Origin: Candidatus Neomicrothrix sp. UBA2974
GTDB taxonomy: Bacteria > Actinomycetota > Acidimicrobiia > Acidimicrobiales > MedAcidi-G1
Reading direction: 5' to 3'
DNA length: 42,207 nucleotides
NCBI GenBank assembly: GCA_002348705.1
Contig: DEAU01000007.1
Span: 1 to 42,207, forward strand
The position numbers and the translations under genes are program-made. Below are positions 24,922 through 33,382 of this stretch, in pieces (positions within the stretch are counted from its first letter, which is position 1; each line of letters starts with the position of its first letter). Under the pieces are notes generated by a model. That model did no database searches. It worked only from the letters and a program-made list of their open reading frames with translations, and was not told the DNA's origin.

Positions 24922-25668
24922 ATGGACGAACCAGGGGACCACGAGGTCGCCGGCCTGCTCGCTCAGGAGGCTGGCGACCTGTTGTTGGCTGTCCGCGACG
25001 AGGGTTTGTCTGCTGGCCGTGCACCCTGGATGGTTCAGGATGAGGGGGATCGGCGAGCCCATGAACACCTAGTGGCCCGTCTTGCCGAACTCCGTCCAGA
25101 GGACGCGGTGTTGTCAGAGGAAGGACGCGACGACAGTGCTCGTCTGGGTGCCGAGCGCACGTGGATCGTGGACCCACTGGACGGCACCCGGGACTTCGCT
25201 CGACCGGGCAGCGTCGAGTGGGCCGTTCATGTGGCACTGGTAGTCGATGGCCGTCCGATTGCTGCAGCAGTGGCTCTGCCGGCCAGTGGGGCCCTCTACG
25301 GGACAGGCTTGTCGGCTGCCACCCGACCACCGGATCGAGATCGTCCTGTGGTCGTCACCAGTAGGTCTCAGTGGGGAGAAGCCGAGGAGGTGGCGGCAGC
25401 CATCGGTGGGTTAGTGCGGGCCTTCGGTTCGGCAGGGGTGAAGGCCATGGCCGTGGTGGCTGGGAATGCCGACGTCTACGTGCACCCTTCAGGTCTCTAC
25501 GAGTGGGATGTCTGTGCTCCGGCTGGTGTGGCGGTTGCCGCCGGTCTGGATGTTTTCGGTATCGATGGTTCAATCCTTGAATTCAACAAGCCTCGGCCTG
25601 TGGTGCCAGGCCTTGTGGTGAGTCGCCCGGAATACACCGAAAGGGTTCTCGGAGCCCTCCGCTGGTGA
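24922..25668 (+). CDS. cysQ: Inositol monophosphatase-family phosphatase, CysQ-like
   Basis: A 248-residue Mg-dependent, Li-sensitive-type phosphatase. Metal sites are the Glu pair in 'LSEEGRDD', 'WIVDPLDGTRDF' and the late Asp in 'YEWDVCAPAGVAVAAG'. The C-terminal 'GSILEFNKPRP' resembles actinobacterial CysQ, which removes the 3' phosphate from PAP(S), but inositol phosphates remain possible. It is divergent from fabH by 88 nt. Confidence 0.82.
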   Translation: MDEPGDHEVAGLLAQEAGDLLLAVRDEGLSAGRAPWMVQDEGDRRAHEHLVARLAELRPEDAVLSEEGRDDSARLGAERTWIVDPLDGTRDFARPGSVEWAVHVALVVDGRPIAAAVALPASGALYGTGLSAATRPPDRDRPVVVTSRSQWGEAEEVAAAIGGLVRAFGSAGVKAMAVVAGNADVYVHPSGLYEWDVCAPAGVAVAAGLDVFGIDGSILEFNKPRPVVPGLVVSRPEYTERVLGALRW

Positions 25669-25708
25669 ATGACTTGCACTAGTCGAACGAGGCCATCTCC
25701 TTGAGCAG

Positions 25709-26341
25709 TCAGGTGGTAGGTGAGTCGGCGCCCTGGCCCACTAGGAGCGGGAAAAGGTCGTCGACAGCGGCGCTGAGGGTCGTCGGATCGCCGTTGTTGA
25801 CCAACACGTGGTCGGCCGCGGCTAACCGCTCGGCGTCGGTGGCCTGAGAGGCCATTCGGGATTCGGCATCAGTTCGACCCATGCCTCGTTGGGCGAGGCG
25901 CTGGAGGCGGACCTCTCGGTCAGCTTCGACGACCACCACCACGGTGTAGCCACGACCATCGTCAAGCCGACCCAGGTCACTTTCTACGAGAACCGCCATG
26001 TCTAGGACGACCAGGTCTGGTGGGTTTGCGCCCGACTCCAAATCGTCTATTTGTTTACCAATGGCCTGATTGATGGCCGGGTGGCTGATCGCTTCAAGGT
26101 CGGCGAGGCGCCCCTCGCAGGCGAAAACCTGGGAGGCCAGAGCCGGCCTGTCGATGGATCCGTCCTCGGTGAGGATCTCGGACCCGAACTCGCCGACGAC
26201 GGCTGCCAAAATGTCCGGCTCTGTGAGCACCCACCGGCCGAGGGCGTCAACGTCAATCACGACGGCTCCATGGCCGGCGAGCAGGGCAGCTACCGTCGAC
26301 TTGCCGGCCCCAATGCCACCGCAGAGGCCTATGACCTTCAC
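25709..26341 (-). CDS. coaE: Dephospho-CoA kinase
   Basis: A 210-residue P-loop kinase that phosphorylates dephospho-CoA in the last step of CoA synthesis. 'VIGLCGGIGAGKST' carries Walker A; 'VIDVDALGR' and 'RMASQ' match substrate- and lid-contact regions. The start GTG at 26341 overlaps the fumarase stop by 4 nt (GTGA), so it depends on fumarase translation. Upstream open-frame codons lie inside the fumarase gene. Confidence 0.92.
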   Translation of the reverse strand: MKVIGLCGGIGAGKSTVAALLAGHGAVVIDVDALGRWVLTEPDILAAVVGEFGSEILTEDGSIDRPALASQVFACEGRLADLEAISHPAINQAIGKQIDDLESGANPPDLVVLDMAVLVESDLGRLDDGRGYTVVVVVEADREVRLQRLAQRGMGRTDAESRMASQATDAERLAAADHVLVNNGDPTTLSAAVDDLFPLLVGQGADSPTT

Positions 26342-28005
26342 GACAGCGTGACCGGTGTCGAAACCTCGTCGAAGAAGTTGCCGCCCTTGTCGTCGACAAC
26401 GATGAAGGCTGGGAAATCCTCGACCTCGATCCGCCAAACGGCCTCCATGCCCATCTCGGGATACTCGAGCACTTCAACCTTCCGGATGGAGTTGAGGGCG
26501 AGACGGGCAGCCGGTCCGCCGATCGATCCCAGATAGAAGCCGCCGTGCTGGGCGCAGGCCTCGGTTACCTGTCGTGACCGATTGCCCTTGGCCAGCATTA
26601 CAAGGCTTCCTCCGGCGGCTTGAAAGCGTTCGACATAGGCATCCATGCGTCCCGCTGTAGTCGGCCCAAACGAACCTGAGGCGTACCCCTCGGGGGTCTT
26701 TGCTGGCCCGGCGTAGTAGACGGGGTGGTTTCGAAGGTAGTCGGGCATCGGTTCGCCGGCATCGAGCAGTTCGGACACTTTGGCGTGGGCGATGTCGCGA
26801 GCCACCACAAGAGTTCCGGTGAGCGACAGGCGAGTCTTCACAGGGTGTTTGGAGAGTTCGGAACGGATGGCGTCCATCGACTGATTGAGGTCGATGGGCA
26901 CCACCTTCTCGGACAGGTCTTCGTCGACCACTTCGGGTAGGTAGCGGGCCGGATCTTCCTCCAGTTGCTCCAGGAAAATCCCTTCCGAGGTGATCTTGCC
27001 GAGGGCTTGGCGGTCGGCCGAGCAAGATACCGCCACACCGACGGGGCACGACGCACCATGTCGCGGTAGGCGCACGACGCGCACGTCGTGACAGAAGTAC
27101 TTCCCGCCGAACTGTGCGCCGATGCCAAACGCCCTGGTCATCTCGAGGATCCGCTGTTCCCACTCGAGATCACGAAAGCCGTGTCCGGATTCGTCACCGG
27201 TGGTCGGGAGGTGGTCGAGGTACCGAGCCGAGGCGTACTTGGCGGTACGCAGTGTGTGTTCAGCTGAGGTGCCGCCGATGACTACGGCGAGGTGGTAAGG
27301 AGGGCAGGCGGCGGTCCCTAGCGACCGAAGCTTCTCATCGAGGAAGAGGGCGAGGCTCTCGGGGTTCAGGAGCGCCTTGGTTTCCTGAAACAGGAAGCTC
27401 TTGTTGGCTGAGCCACCCCCTTTTGCTATGAACAGGAACTTGTATGTGCGGCCAGGGGTGGCCTCAATTTCGATCTGAGCGGGAAGGTTCGTGCCGGTGT
27501 TTTGTTCAGTGAACATGTCCAGCGGTGCCAACTGTGAGTACCGGAGGTTGGACGTCAGGTAGGTGTCCTGCACGCCGCGGGATATGGCAATCCGGTCGTC
27601 AGCCCCGGTTAGCACCAGTTCGCCCTTCTTGGCCGAGACGATGGCCGTTCCCGTGTCCTGACAGGAAGGCAGTACACCACCTGCTGCGATGCAGGCGTTT
27701 TGGAGCAGTTCGGTTGCTACGAACCGGTCGTTGGCCGACGCTTCGGGGTCGTCGAGGATGCTCGCCACCTGGGCAAGGTGCCCTGGGCGCAAGAGGTGCG
27801 CTATGTCCCGCATGGCGGTCGCTGTCAGCAGGCGAAGTGCTTCCGGTTCGACTTCCAAGAAAGTGCGGTTGCCAGGGCCCTCGACGGTCGAAACGCCGTC
27901 GGAGGTCAGGTGCCGGAACTCTGCAGTGACGTAGGGGTCAGCGGTCAGCGGGAGTAGGTCGGCGGCGAAAGGAGGTTCGGTGGATGGGGCCACGGGATCG
28001 GCCAT
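26338..28005 (-). CDS. Class I fumarate hydratase (iron-sulfur, single chain)
   Basis: A 555-residue fumarase that interconverts fumarate and malate with an oxygen-sensitive [4Fe-4S] cluster. The three cluster Cys are C115 ('PSCQDTGT'), C234 ('TAACPPYH') and C328 ('VSCSADRQ'); spacings of 119 and 94 residues equal those of E. coli FumA. The N- and C-terminal domains are fused as in FumA/FumB. I start at ATG 28005, because TAGGTT is exactly 7 nt upstream; a TTG at 28014 overlaps that hexamer. The stop overlaps coaE. Confidence 0.92.
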   Translation of the reverse strand: MADPVAPSTEPPFAADLLPLTADPYVTAEFRHLTSDGVSTVEGPGNRTFLEVEPEALRLLTATAMRDIAHLLRPGHLAQVASILDDPEASANDRFVATELLQNACIAAGGVLPSCQDTGTAIVSAKKGELVLTGADDRIAISRGVQDTYLTSNLRYSQLAPLDMFTEQNTGTNLPAQIEIEATPGRTYKFLFIAKGGGSANKSFLFQETKALLNPESLALFLDEKLRSLGTAACPPYHLAVVIGGTSAEHTLRTAKYASARYLDHLPTTGDESGHGFRDLEWEQRILEMTRAFGIGAQFGGKYFCHDVRVVRLPRHGASCPVGVAVSCSADRQALGKITSEGIFLEQLEEDPARYLPEVVDEDLSEKVVPIDLNQSMDAIRSELSKHPVKTRLSLTGTLVVARDIAHAKVSELLDAGEPMPDYLRNHPVYYAGPAKTPEGYASGSFGPTTAGRMDAYVERFQAAGGSLVMLAKGNRSRQVTEACAQHGGFYLGSIGGPAARLALNSIRKVEVLEYPEMGMEAVWRIEVEDFPAFIVVDDKGGNFFDEVSTPVTLS

Positions 28006-28012
28006 GGGCTCC

Positions 28013-28018
28013 AACCTA
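28013..28018 (-). promoter_or_regulatory. Putative -10 (TAGGTT) for fumarase-coaE
   Basis: On the minus strand TAGGTT is 7 nt before ATG 28005. It overlaps the alternative TTG start at 28014 and so helps to exclude it. Confidence 0.5.
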
Positions 28019-28057
28019 CCTTTTGACTCCGTCGCAGACCGTCGGGATTCGCCCGAG

Positions 28058-29092
28058 CTAGGTCGCAGCCAACTCGGCGATCACCGGCTCCCAGAATTCC
28101 ACGCCCCCGCCGCCAGTGTCGTAGAAGCTCAGTCGGTCCACGCAGTCGCCGTAACGATCTAGGAATCCGGAGGCGATCTGGTTGGGCTCGCCGATCACGG
28201 CGAATGTGGACAGTACCTCGTCGTCGATCAACTCTCCCATGGCCTGCCATTCGCCCTGTTTGGACATGCGGTTCAGTTCGTCCTGCAGGTCACCCCAACC
28301 GTGGACTTCGAGCACTGGCCGGTAGGCGGGCGTCGAGCCGTAGAAGGCGATTTGCTGTCGAATTCCGGTTGCCATGCGCTCCATGGCCTCCTCGTTGGGA
28401 CCGGTCACGACGAAGCCCGGGCCGACGATCTCGAAGTCGTCCATGGTTCGGCCGGATCGTTCCAGGCCACGTTCGACGGCTGGGATGGTTACCTCGCGCA
28501 AATACTTCTCAGTACTGAAGGCATGGCAGATCAGACCGTCACAGACCTCGCCGGCCACCTCGGACATAAGCGGGCCGACGGCGGCGATGAATACCTTGGG
28601 TGGCCCGCACTCGTTCGGGCCCGGGTCGAAAAACGGGGTCATGAGGGTGTGGGTGTAGAAGTCGCCGCGGAAGGCCAACTTTTCGTCGCCGTTCCATGCA
28701 GCCCAAATGGCCCGAATGGCACTGATCATCTCCCGCATGCGGGCCGCCGGTCTCGACCACTCCATCGAGAACCTCTTGGTTATGTGGGGCTTGATCTGGG
28801 TGCCGAGGCCAAGAATGAACCGTCCGTTGCTATAGCGCTGAAGATCGTGGCCAAGATTGGCCAGGAGCATGGGATTACGGGCGAAGGCGACGGCGATCGA
28901 AGTGCCTAGCTCAATCCGGTCGGTGTGCTCGGCGGCGACTGCGTGAGGCAAGAAGGGATCGTGGCTGGTCTCGGCCGTCCAAGCCCCGGCGTAGCCAGCG
29001 TCTTCAAGGCGCTTCGCCGATTCGGCTATGGCGCCCAGTCCGCTCCGGGCGGCGGGAGTGGTGAGTCCGGTCAGTCCTCCGTCAATCTTCAT
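28058..29092 (-). CDS. LLM-class (probably F420-dependent) oxidoreductase 2
   Basis: A 344-residue luciferase-like TIM barrel. 'LEDAGYAGAWTAETSHDPF', 'IELGTSIAVAFARNPM', 'GRFILGLGTQIKPHI' and 'PKVFIAAVGPLMSEVAGEVCDGL' (in two halves) fit the TIGR03617-type F420-dependent group. The start is ATG 29092, 7 nt after TACGTT; the frame is open another 60 codons upstream, but that part is antisense to the phosphatase gene and non-homologous. The substrate is unknown. Confidence 0.88.
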   Translation of the reverse strand: MKIDGGLTGLTTPAARSGLGAIAESAKRLEDAGYAGAWTAETSHDPFLPHAVAAEHTDRIELGTSIAVAFARNPMLLANLGHDLQRYSNGRFILGLGTQIKPHITKRFSMEWSRPAARMREMISAIRAIWAAWNGDEKLAFRGDFYTHTLMTPFFDPGPNECGPPKVFIAAVGPLMSEVAGEVCDGLICHAFSTEKYLREVTIPAVERGLERSGRTMDDFEIVGPGFVVTGPNEEAMERMATGIRQQIAFYGSTPAYRPVLEVHGWGDLQDELNRMSKQGEWQAMGELIDDEVLSTFAVIGEPNQIASGFLDRYGDCVDRLSFYDTGGGGVEFWEPVIAELAAT

Positions 29093-29099
29093 GGCTCCG

Positions 29100-29105
29100 A
29101 ACGTA
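29100..29105 (-). promoter_or_regulatory. Putative -10 (TACGTT) for LLM oxidoreductase 2
   Basis: TACGTT on the minus strand is 7 nt before ATG 29092, with no Shine-Dalgarno. A TACTGT for the divergent histidine phosphatase lies at 29126-29131, 10 nt before its ATG. Confidence 0.45.
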
Positions 29106-29141
29106 GTGGTCTCCGCCAGTACCGATACTGTCCGGCCGTCC

Positions 29142-29762
29142 ATGGAACTGCTGCTTATCCGCCACGCTTTGCCCGTCTCAGTCGACAACCGGGACTCCGG
29201 CGTTGAGGCCGATCCGGAACTATCGGAACTAGGTCTGCGCCAGACCGAGGCGCTGGTCGACTGGCTGACCACTGAGCCGACTGCCGAACAGATCGACGCC
29301 GTATACGCCAGCCCAAAGGTACGGGCCCGTCAGACGGTGGCACCGCTGGCCGATCGGCTAGGCGTTGAGTTGTTGATCGAGCCGCTGGTGAACGAGTACG
29401 ACGCCGGCGAGGTCGAGTACGTGCCAATCGAAAAACTCAAGGCGGATGACGACCCACGGTGGGACGCCATCATGGCTGGTGACGACATCGACGATCCGGA
29501 AGCCTTTCGTGAACAGGTGGTCGCCGGTATGGACCGGATTATCGCAGCCAACCCGGGTCGGACAGTAGCTGTCGGTTGTCACGGCGGGGTGGTTTCGGCC
29601 TACCTGTCGCACGTGCTGGGCATCGACCGTGTGTTGTTCTACGAGGCGTACTACACATCGGTGTGCCGGGTGGCGGCCTCTTCGGCCGGGCACCGGTCGG
29701 TGCGGTCTATGAACGAGCTCGGCCATCTGCGGGTAGCGGGTGTGCCCCTCAGCGAGTACTGA
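29142..29762 (+). CDS. Histidine phosphatase family protein
   Basis: A 206-residue phosphoglycerate-mutase-like phosphatase. The catalytic His is in 'LLIRHALP' (RHA instead of the usual RHG), the acid residue region is 'LVNEYDAGEVEY', and the second His is in 'VGCHGGVVSAYL'. The start is ATG 29142, matching the conserved N-terminus; the frame extends upstream into antisense of the LLM gene. The substrate is unknown. Confidence 0.87.
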   Translation: MELLLIRHALPVSVDNRDSGVEADPELSELGLRQTEALVDWLTTEPTAEQIDAVYASPKVRARQTVAPLADRLGVELLIEPLVNEYDAGEVEYVPIEKLKADDDPRWDAIMAGDDIDDPEAFREQVVAGMDRIIAANPGRTVAVGCHGGVVSAYLSHVLGIDRVLFYEAYYTSVCRVAASSAGHRSVRSMNELGHLRVAGVPLSEY

Positions 29763-29781
29763 TATCCGGGAGAACCAGGAG

Positions 29782-31734
29782 TCAGTCGTATAGCTCGGGA
29801 CGGTTCCGAAAGTGATCGAGCGCCTCGGGGTTGGCCAGCGCCTCGAGGTTGGTGATCGGGTGGCCTTCAACCACAGCGAGTACTGCAAGCTCTACAAGCT
29901 TTCCAGATCGGGTCCGAGGTAGCTCGGGAACCTGGAGGATCACCGCTGGGACGTGACGGGGCGAGGCTCCGGTTCTTACCGAGGTTCGGATCCTTTCCAG
30001 TAGCTCGGAGTCGAGTTGAGCACCTGTTGCCAGAACGACGAACAGGACCACGCGAACGTCGCCGGCGTGCGGCTGACCGATGACGAGGCTTTCGGCCACC
30101 TCGTCGAGTTGCTCAACCCGCCGGTAGATCTCGGCAGTCCCGATGCGGACACCTCCAGGGTTGAGCGTGGCATCCGAGCGGCCGTGGATGACGAATCCTC
30201 CTTCATCGGTTCGCTCGGCGAAGTCACCTTGGTGCCATAAGCCTGGGAACCGGTCGAAGTAGGCGGCCTGATAGCGGATGTCGTCCTCATCGTCCCAGAA
30301 TCCCAGCGGCATCGAGGGGAAGGCTGATCGGCAGACCAATTCGCCCCGTACTCCGGTGGCGACCGTGTGGCCGGCGTCATCCACGACGTCGATGTCCATT
30401 CCCAGCGCCGGTCCCTGGATCTCGCCGGCGTAGACAGGCCGGGTTGGGTTGCCGGCTACAAGGCATCCGCACAGGTCGGTTCCGCCGGAGATCGACGCCA
30501 AGTGCAAGTTGTCCTTCCAGTCTGTGACTACGTGGGCAAAGCCCTCCGGGCTGAGTGGACTTCCGGTGGAGCACACGGTTCGCAGGGAGGACAGGCTGTG
30601 GGTGGCGATCGGCCGGAGGTCTGCGGCAGCCACCGAGTCGATGAACTTGGCTGACACACCGAGCAGAGTGAGGTCGTACTTATCGACCAGATCGAAGAGG
30701 CGGTTGCCGTTTGGGTGAAACGGGGAGCCGTCGTAGAGGACTAGCGAAGCGCCAGCCGCTAGCCCAGAGGCCAGCCAGTTCCACATCATCCACCCGGTCG
30801 TCGTGAAATAGAAGATCCGGTCGCCGGGGCGAACGTCACAGTGGAGGCGGTGCTCCACCAGGTGCTTCAGGAGGATTCCGCCGGCCCGGTGGACGATGCA
30901 TTTGGGTTTGCCGGTAGTGCCCGATGAGTAGAGGACGTAGAGCGGGTGATCGAACGGGAGCTCGTGGAACTGGACGGCGTCAACACCGTGCGGCCCAATG
31001 AAGGACGCCATGTCGATAGTGCCTGCAGGCAGGTCGCCAGTCGGTCCGGCGGCAGGGTCCTGGGGCACCACGACCACCCGGCGAAGCGAGGGTAGGCCCT
31101 CCACCACTTCGGCTAGGCGTCGAGTCAGGTCATGGTGACGACCGGCGTACCAGTAACCGTCGGTGGCGAACAGCACGACCGGTTGTATCTGTCCGAACCT
31201 GTCCAGGACACCGTCGGTTCCGAAGTCGGGCGAGGTCGAAGAGAAAGTGGCGCCCACCGAGGCGGCCGCCAGCATCACCGCGTAGGCCTCGGGCACATTG
31301 GGGAGCCAGGCGGCAACCCGGTCTCCGGGTTCGACGCCAGCCTCAAGCAGGCCTTTCTGGAGGCGCGATACGAGTTCGTGGAGATCGGTCCGGGTCAGGC
31401 AGCGCCGCAGTCCCGGCAGCGTCGGGTCCTCGCCTTCGAAAAATAGTGCTGGCTGCTCGTCGGCTGATCCGAGCAGGGTTTCAGCGACGTTGAGGCGAGC
31501 ATCGGGAAAAAACCGGGTGGCTTTCAGGTCATCGATCTGACCCGTATCGATAGGGGTGGTGCCAGGATCACCGACGACGCCGAGGTGTTCCCAAGCGGCT
31601 CGCCAGAAAGCTTCGGGGTGATCGATCGACCACTGATGTAGTTCGGTATCGGCGACACCGACCGAGGTGGCGAACTCGGTCCAAGCGCTTCCGGCAGCCT
31701 GGTCGTGATTGGGTGTCCACAGGGGTGTTGCCAT
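29782..31734 (-). CDS. aacS: Acetoacetyl-CoA synthetase
   Basis: A 650-residue AMP-forming ligase, the usual length for acetoacetate-CoA ligase. 'YSSGTTGKPKCIVH', then 'FYFTTTGWMMWNWLASGL' and 'ISGGTDLCGCLVAGNP' are characteristic of AacS; the catalytic Lys is in 'TRSGKLVE'. It would activate acetoacetate from ketone-body or polyhydroxybutyrate turnover. TAGTCT lies 8 nt before the ATG at 31734. It is divergent from a MaoC-family gene. Confidence 0.92.
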   Translation of the reverse strand: MATPLWTPNHDQAAGSAWTEFATSVGVADTELHQWSIDHPEAFWRAAWEHLGVVGDPGTTPIDTGQIDDLKATRFFPDARLNVAETLLGSADEQPALFFEGEDPTLPGLRRCLTRTDLHELVSRLQKGLLEAGVEPGDRVAAWLPNVPEAYAVMLAAASVGATFSSTSPDFGTDGVLDRFGQIQPVVLFATDGYWYAGRHHDLTRRLAEVVEGLPSLRRVVVVPQDPAAGPTGDLPAGTIDMASFIGPHGVDAVQFHELPFDHPLYVLYSSGTTGKPKCIVHRAGGILLKHLVEHRLHCDVRPGDRIFYFTTTGWMMWNWLASGLAAGASLVLYDGSPFHPNGNRLFDLVDKYDLTLLGVSAKFIDSVAAADLRPIATHSLSSLRTVCSTGSPLSPEGFAHVVTDWKDNLHLASISGGTDLCGCLVAGNPTRPVYAGEIQGPALGMDIDVVDDAGHTVATGVRGELVCRSAFPSMPLGFWDDEDDIRYQAAYFDRFPGLWHQGDFAERTDEGGFVIHGRSDATLNPGGVRIGTAEIYRRVEQLDEVAESLVIGQPHAGDVRVVLFVVLATGAQLDSELLERIRTSVRTGASPRHVPAVILQVPELPRTRSGKLVELAVLAVVEGHPITNLEALANPEALDHFRNRPELYD

Positions 31735-31742
31735 GGTTGTCG

Positions 31743-31748
31743 AGACTA
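31743..31748 (-). promoter_or_regulatory. Putative -10 (TAGTCT) for acetoacetyl-CoA synthetase
   Basis: TAGTCT on the minus strand is 8 nt before the ATG at 31734, one base more than the commonest spacing seen in this window. Confidence 0.35.
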
Positions 31749-31842
31749 CCGATGGCTGCTTTCGACGGACTGGGTGGATCTAAGGGCCAGACTGGGGCGA
31801 TAAGGGCGGTCGGAGGTGGCCACCCGGACATGGAGGAGCGCT

Positions 31843-32310
31843 ATGGAGCTGGAGGAGCCAAGATCAGGTCGATGGTTTGAGGAACTGCCGGTGGGGTTGG
31901 TGGTGCTTCACGCCCTGACCCGGACCGTCACTGAGGCCGACAACCTCCAATTCTGCTTGATGACGCACAACCCACAGCCCCTGCACCTGGACTCCGAGTT
32001 CGCAGTCGCCACCGAGTTCGGTGAACGTCTGGTCAACAGCTTGTTGACCCTTGGGTTGGCGGTCGGCGCCAGTGTCGGTGATACGACAATGGGTACGACG
32101 GTGGCCAACCTGGGCTTTGAGGAGACCAAGTTTCCGGCACCAGTTTTTATTGGCGACACGCTGCGGTTCGAGACCGAGGTGGTGGCCTCCCGGGCGTCTG
32201 GTTCGCGGCCGGATGCTGGCATTGTGACCTTTGAGCACCGGGCAACGAATCAACGCGATGAGTTGGTTTGCTGGACACGTCGCCTTGCTCTGATGAGAAA
32301 GCAGCCCTGA
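31843..32310 (+). CDS. MaoC-family dehydratase 2
   Basis: A 155-residue hot-dog protein. 'NPQPLHLDSEFAVATEFGERLVNSLLTLGL' (spread across about 41-72) places an Asn-Pro/His pair where hydratase 2 enzymes have Asp/His, like the mesaconyl-CoA or C4-type MaoC branch. The start ATG 31843 follows GGAGGAG (31832-31838) by 4 nt; the frame is open to a GTG at 31816, which lacks this support. The divergent neighbour is acetoacetyl-CoA synthetase, so a role in short-chain acyl-CoA metabolism is plausible. Confidence 0.85.
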   Translation: MELEEPRSGRWFEELPVGLVVLHALTRTVTEADNLQFCLMTHNPQPLHLDSEFAVATEFGERLVNSLLTLGLAVGASVGDTTMGTTVANLGFEETKFPAPVFIGDTLRFETEVVASRASGSRPDAGIVTFEHRATNQRDELVCWTRRLALMRKQP

Positions 32311-32329
32311 AGTCATCGGGCACGACTTC
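32309..32329. other. Inverted repeat GAAGTC-N9-GACTTC
   Basis: Perfect 6-nt arms (32309-32314 and 32324-32329) overlap the stop of the MaoC gene and lie about 45 nt before the Fur-family gene. It could be a weak terminator for the former or an operator for the latter. No T-run follows. Confidence 0.3.
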
Positions 32330-32359
32330 TCACAGATTCCCGGCAGAGAGATTGCGGCC

Positions 32360-32365
32360 TAGGCT
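32360..32365 (+). promoter_or_regulatory. Putative -10 (TAGGCT) for Fur-family gene
   Basis: TAGGCT is 6 nt before the ATG at 32372, with no Shine-Dalgarno, consistent with a leaderless transcript. Confidence 0.5.
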
Positions 32366-32371
32366 CGCCGG

Positions 32372-32845
32372 ATGGCGACTGGCCACAACCACCCTCCTCC
32401 GGTTGATGACCTCCATGTCACTGTGGGACGGAGGCTGCGTGCTGCTGGTATGCGCTACAGCCGGTCTCGTCGCCTCGTGGTTGACGCGCTCGCTGCAGCT
32501 GGCCGACCACTGACCCTCCCGGAGATCCTTGAATCCAGCCGTCCGGTCGATGGTCGAGCCCTTGCCCAGAGCTCTGCCTATCGCAACGTCGGCGAACTCG
32601 TTGACGCAGCGGTGGTCCGCTCGGTCTTCTCGGGCGACGATCATGCACGCTTTGAGCTGCACGAGTCACTCACGGGCCACCACCACCACTTGGTGTGCGA
32701 CGGATGCGGTCGGATCGAGGACTTTGAAGTACCCGACGAATTTGAACAGCAGGTGGCCGGCCTGGTGGCTGTTGCCGAGGAAAACGGCTTTCGAGTGGAT
32801 GCCCACCGATTCGACATGGTCGGCCGCTGCGCCGACTGTGCCTGA
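32372..32845 (+). CDS. Fur-family metal-responsive regulator
   Basis: A 157-residue repressor of the Fur/Zur/PerR family. The winged helix lies at about 15-90, with the recognition segment 'ALAQSSAYRNVGEL'. The dimerisation half carries 'GHHHHLVCDGC' (H103-H106, C109, C112) and the C-terminal pair C153/C156, making a Cys4 structural zinc site. The metal it senses cannot be decided from sequence; the four-His cluster and C-terminal CxxC fit Zur or Fur. It is followed 2 nt later by the Nudix gene. Confidence 0.9.
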   Translation: MATGHNHPPPVDDLHVTVGRRLRAAGMRYSRSRRLVVDALAAAGRPLTLPEILESSRPVDGRALAQSSAYRNVGELVDAAVVRSVFSGDDHARFELHESLTGHHHHLVCDGCGRIEDFEVPDEFEQQVAGLVAVAEENGFRVDAHRFDMVGRCADCA

Positions 32846-32847
32846 TT

Positions 32848-33339
32848 GTGTTCGTGCGTCGACCTGCTGCTCGTGTTGTCCTGCTGGATGGCAGCGGACG
32901 GATCTTTATGGTCAACGCCGAGGACCCCCTCGACCCCTATAAACCAGCTTGGTGGGAGATCCCCGGTGGTGGCATCGACTGGGGTGAGGACAGCGCAGAG
33001 GCTGCCGGGCGAGAGCTGGTGGAGGAAACGGGCATCGAGGATTTCGAGATGGGCCCTGTGATCTGGACCCAGCACGTGCAGTTCACTTTCGGCGGCTACT
33101 TCTTCGACAGCATCGAAAAGATCCACGTGGCTTGGTGCGACGGAGGTGAGTACCACCCACGCCATCTCGAGGCGCTGGAGGCTGCGGCCTTCTTGGGAGC
33201 AAGGTGGTGGGTGCTGGACGACCTGCTGGCCTCAGACGAACCGGTTCTTCCGACGCTGCTTCGCGATCACCTGTCACCGATCGTGGCGGGTGACCTCCCC
33301 GGGGAGCCGATTGACATTTCGCCAGTGCCACTGGACTGA
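32848..33339 (+). CDS. Nudix hydrolase
   Basis: A 163-residue Nudix protein starting at GTG 32848, 2 nt after the Fur stop. The full Nudix box GX5EX7REX2EEXG is present: 'GGIDWGEDSAEAAG' then 'RELVEETGI'. The N-terminus 'RPAARVVLLDGSGRIFMV' is the usual first strand. It hydrolyses a nucleoside diphosphate linked to some moiety X, but which one is unknown. Confidence 0.9.
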   Translation: MFVRRPAARVVLLDGSGRIFMVNAEDPLDPYKPAWWEIPGGGIDWGEDSAEAAGRELVEETGIEDFEMGPVIWTQHVQFTFGGYFFDSIEKIHVAWCDGGEYHPRHLEALEAAAFLGARWWVLDDLLASDEPVLPTLLRDHLSPIVAGDLPGEPIDISPVPLD

Positions 33340-33346
33340 CAGTGGC
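33327..33346. terminator. Hairpin across the Nudix stop codon
   Basis: GCCACTG (33327-33333) pairs perfectly with CAGTGGC (33340-33346) around a 6-nt loop that contains the Nudix stop codon. It lies between convergent genes (Nudix and TetR), where a terminator is expected. There is no following T-run, so intrinsic termination is unproven. Confidence 0.4.
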
Positions 33347-33382
33347 GTGGTTGTACTTTCGGCACTATCGGTGACTGACTGG

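Noticed and set aside
29093..29272. 60-codon upstream extension of LLM oxidoreductase 2
   Set aside because: It is Ser-rich, antisense to the phosphatase gene, and excluded by the TACGTT hexamer 7 nt before ATG 29092.
31815..31824. GGTGGCCACC palindrome upstream of MaoC 2 as an operator
   Set aside because: A 10-nt GC palindrome of this kind is common in high-GC DNA and has no second copy nearby.
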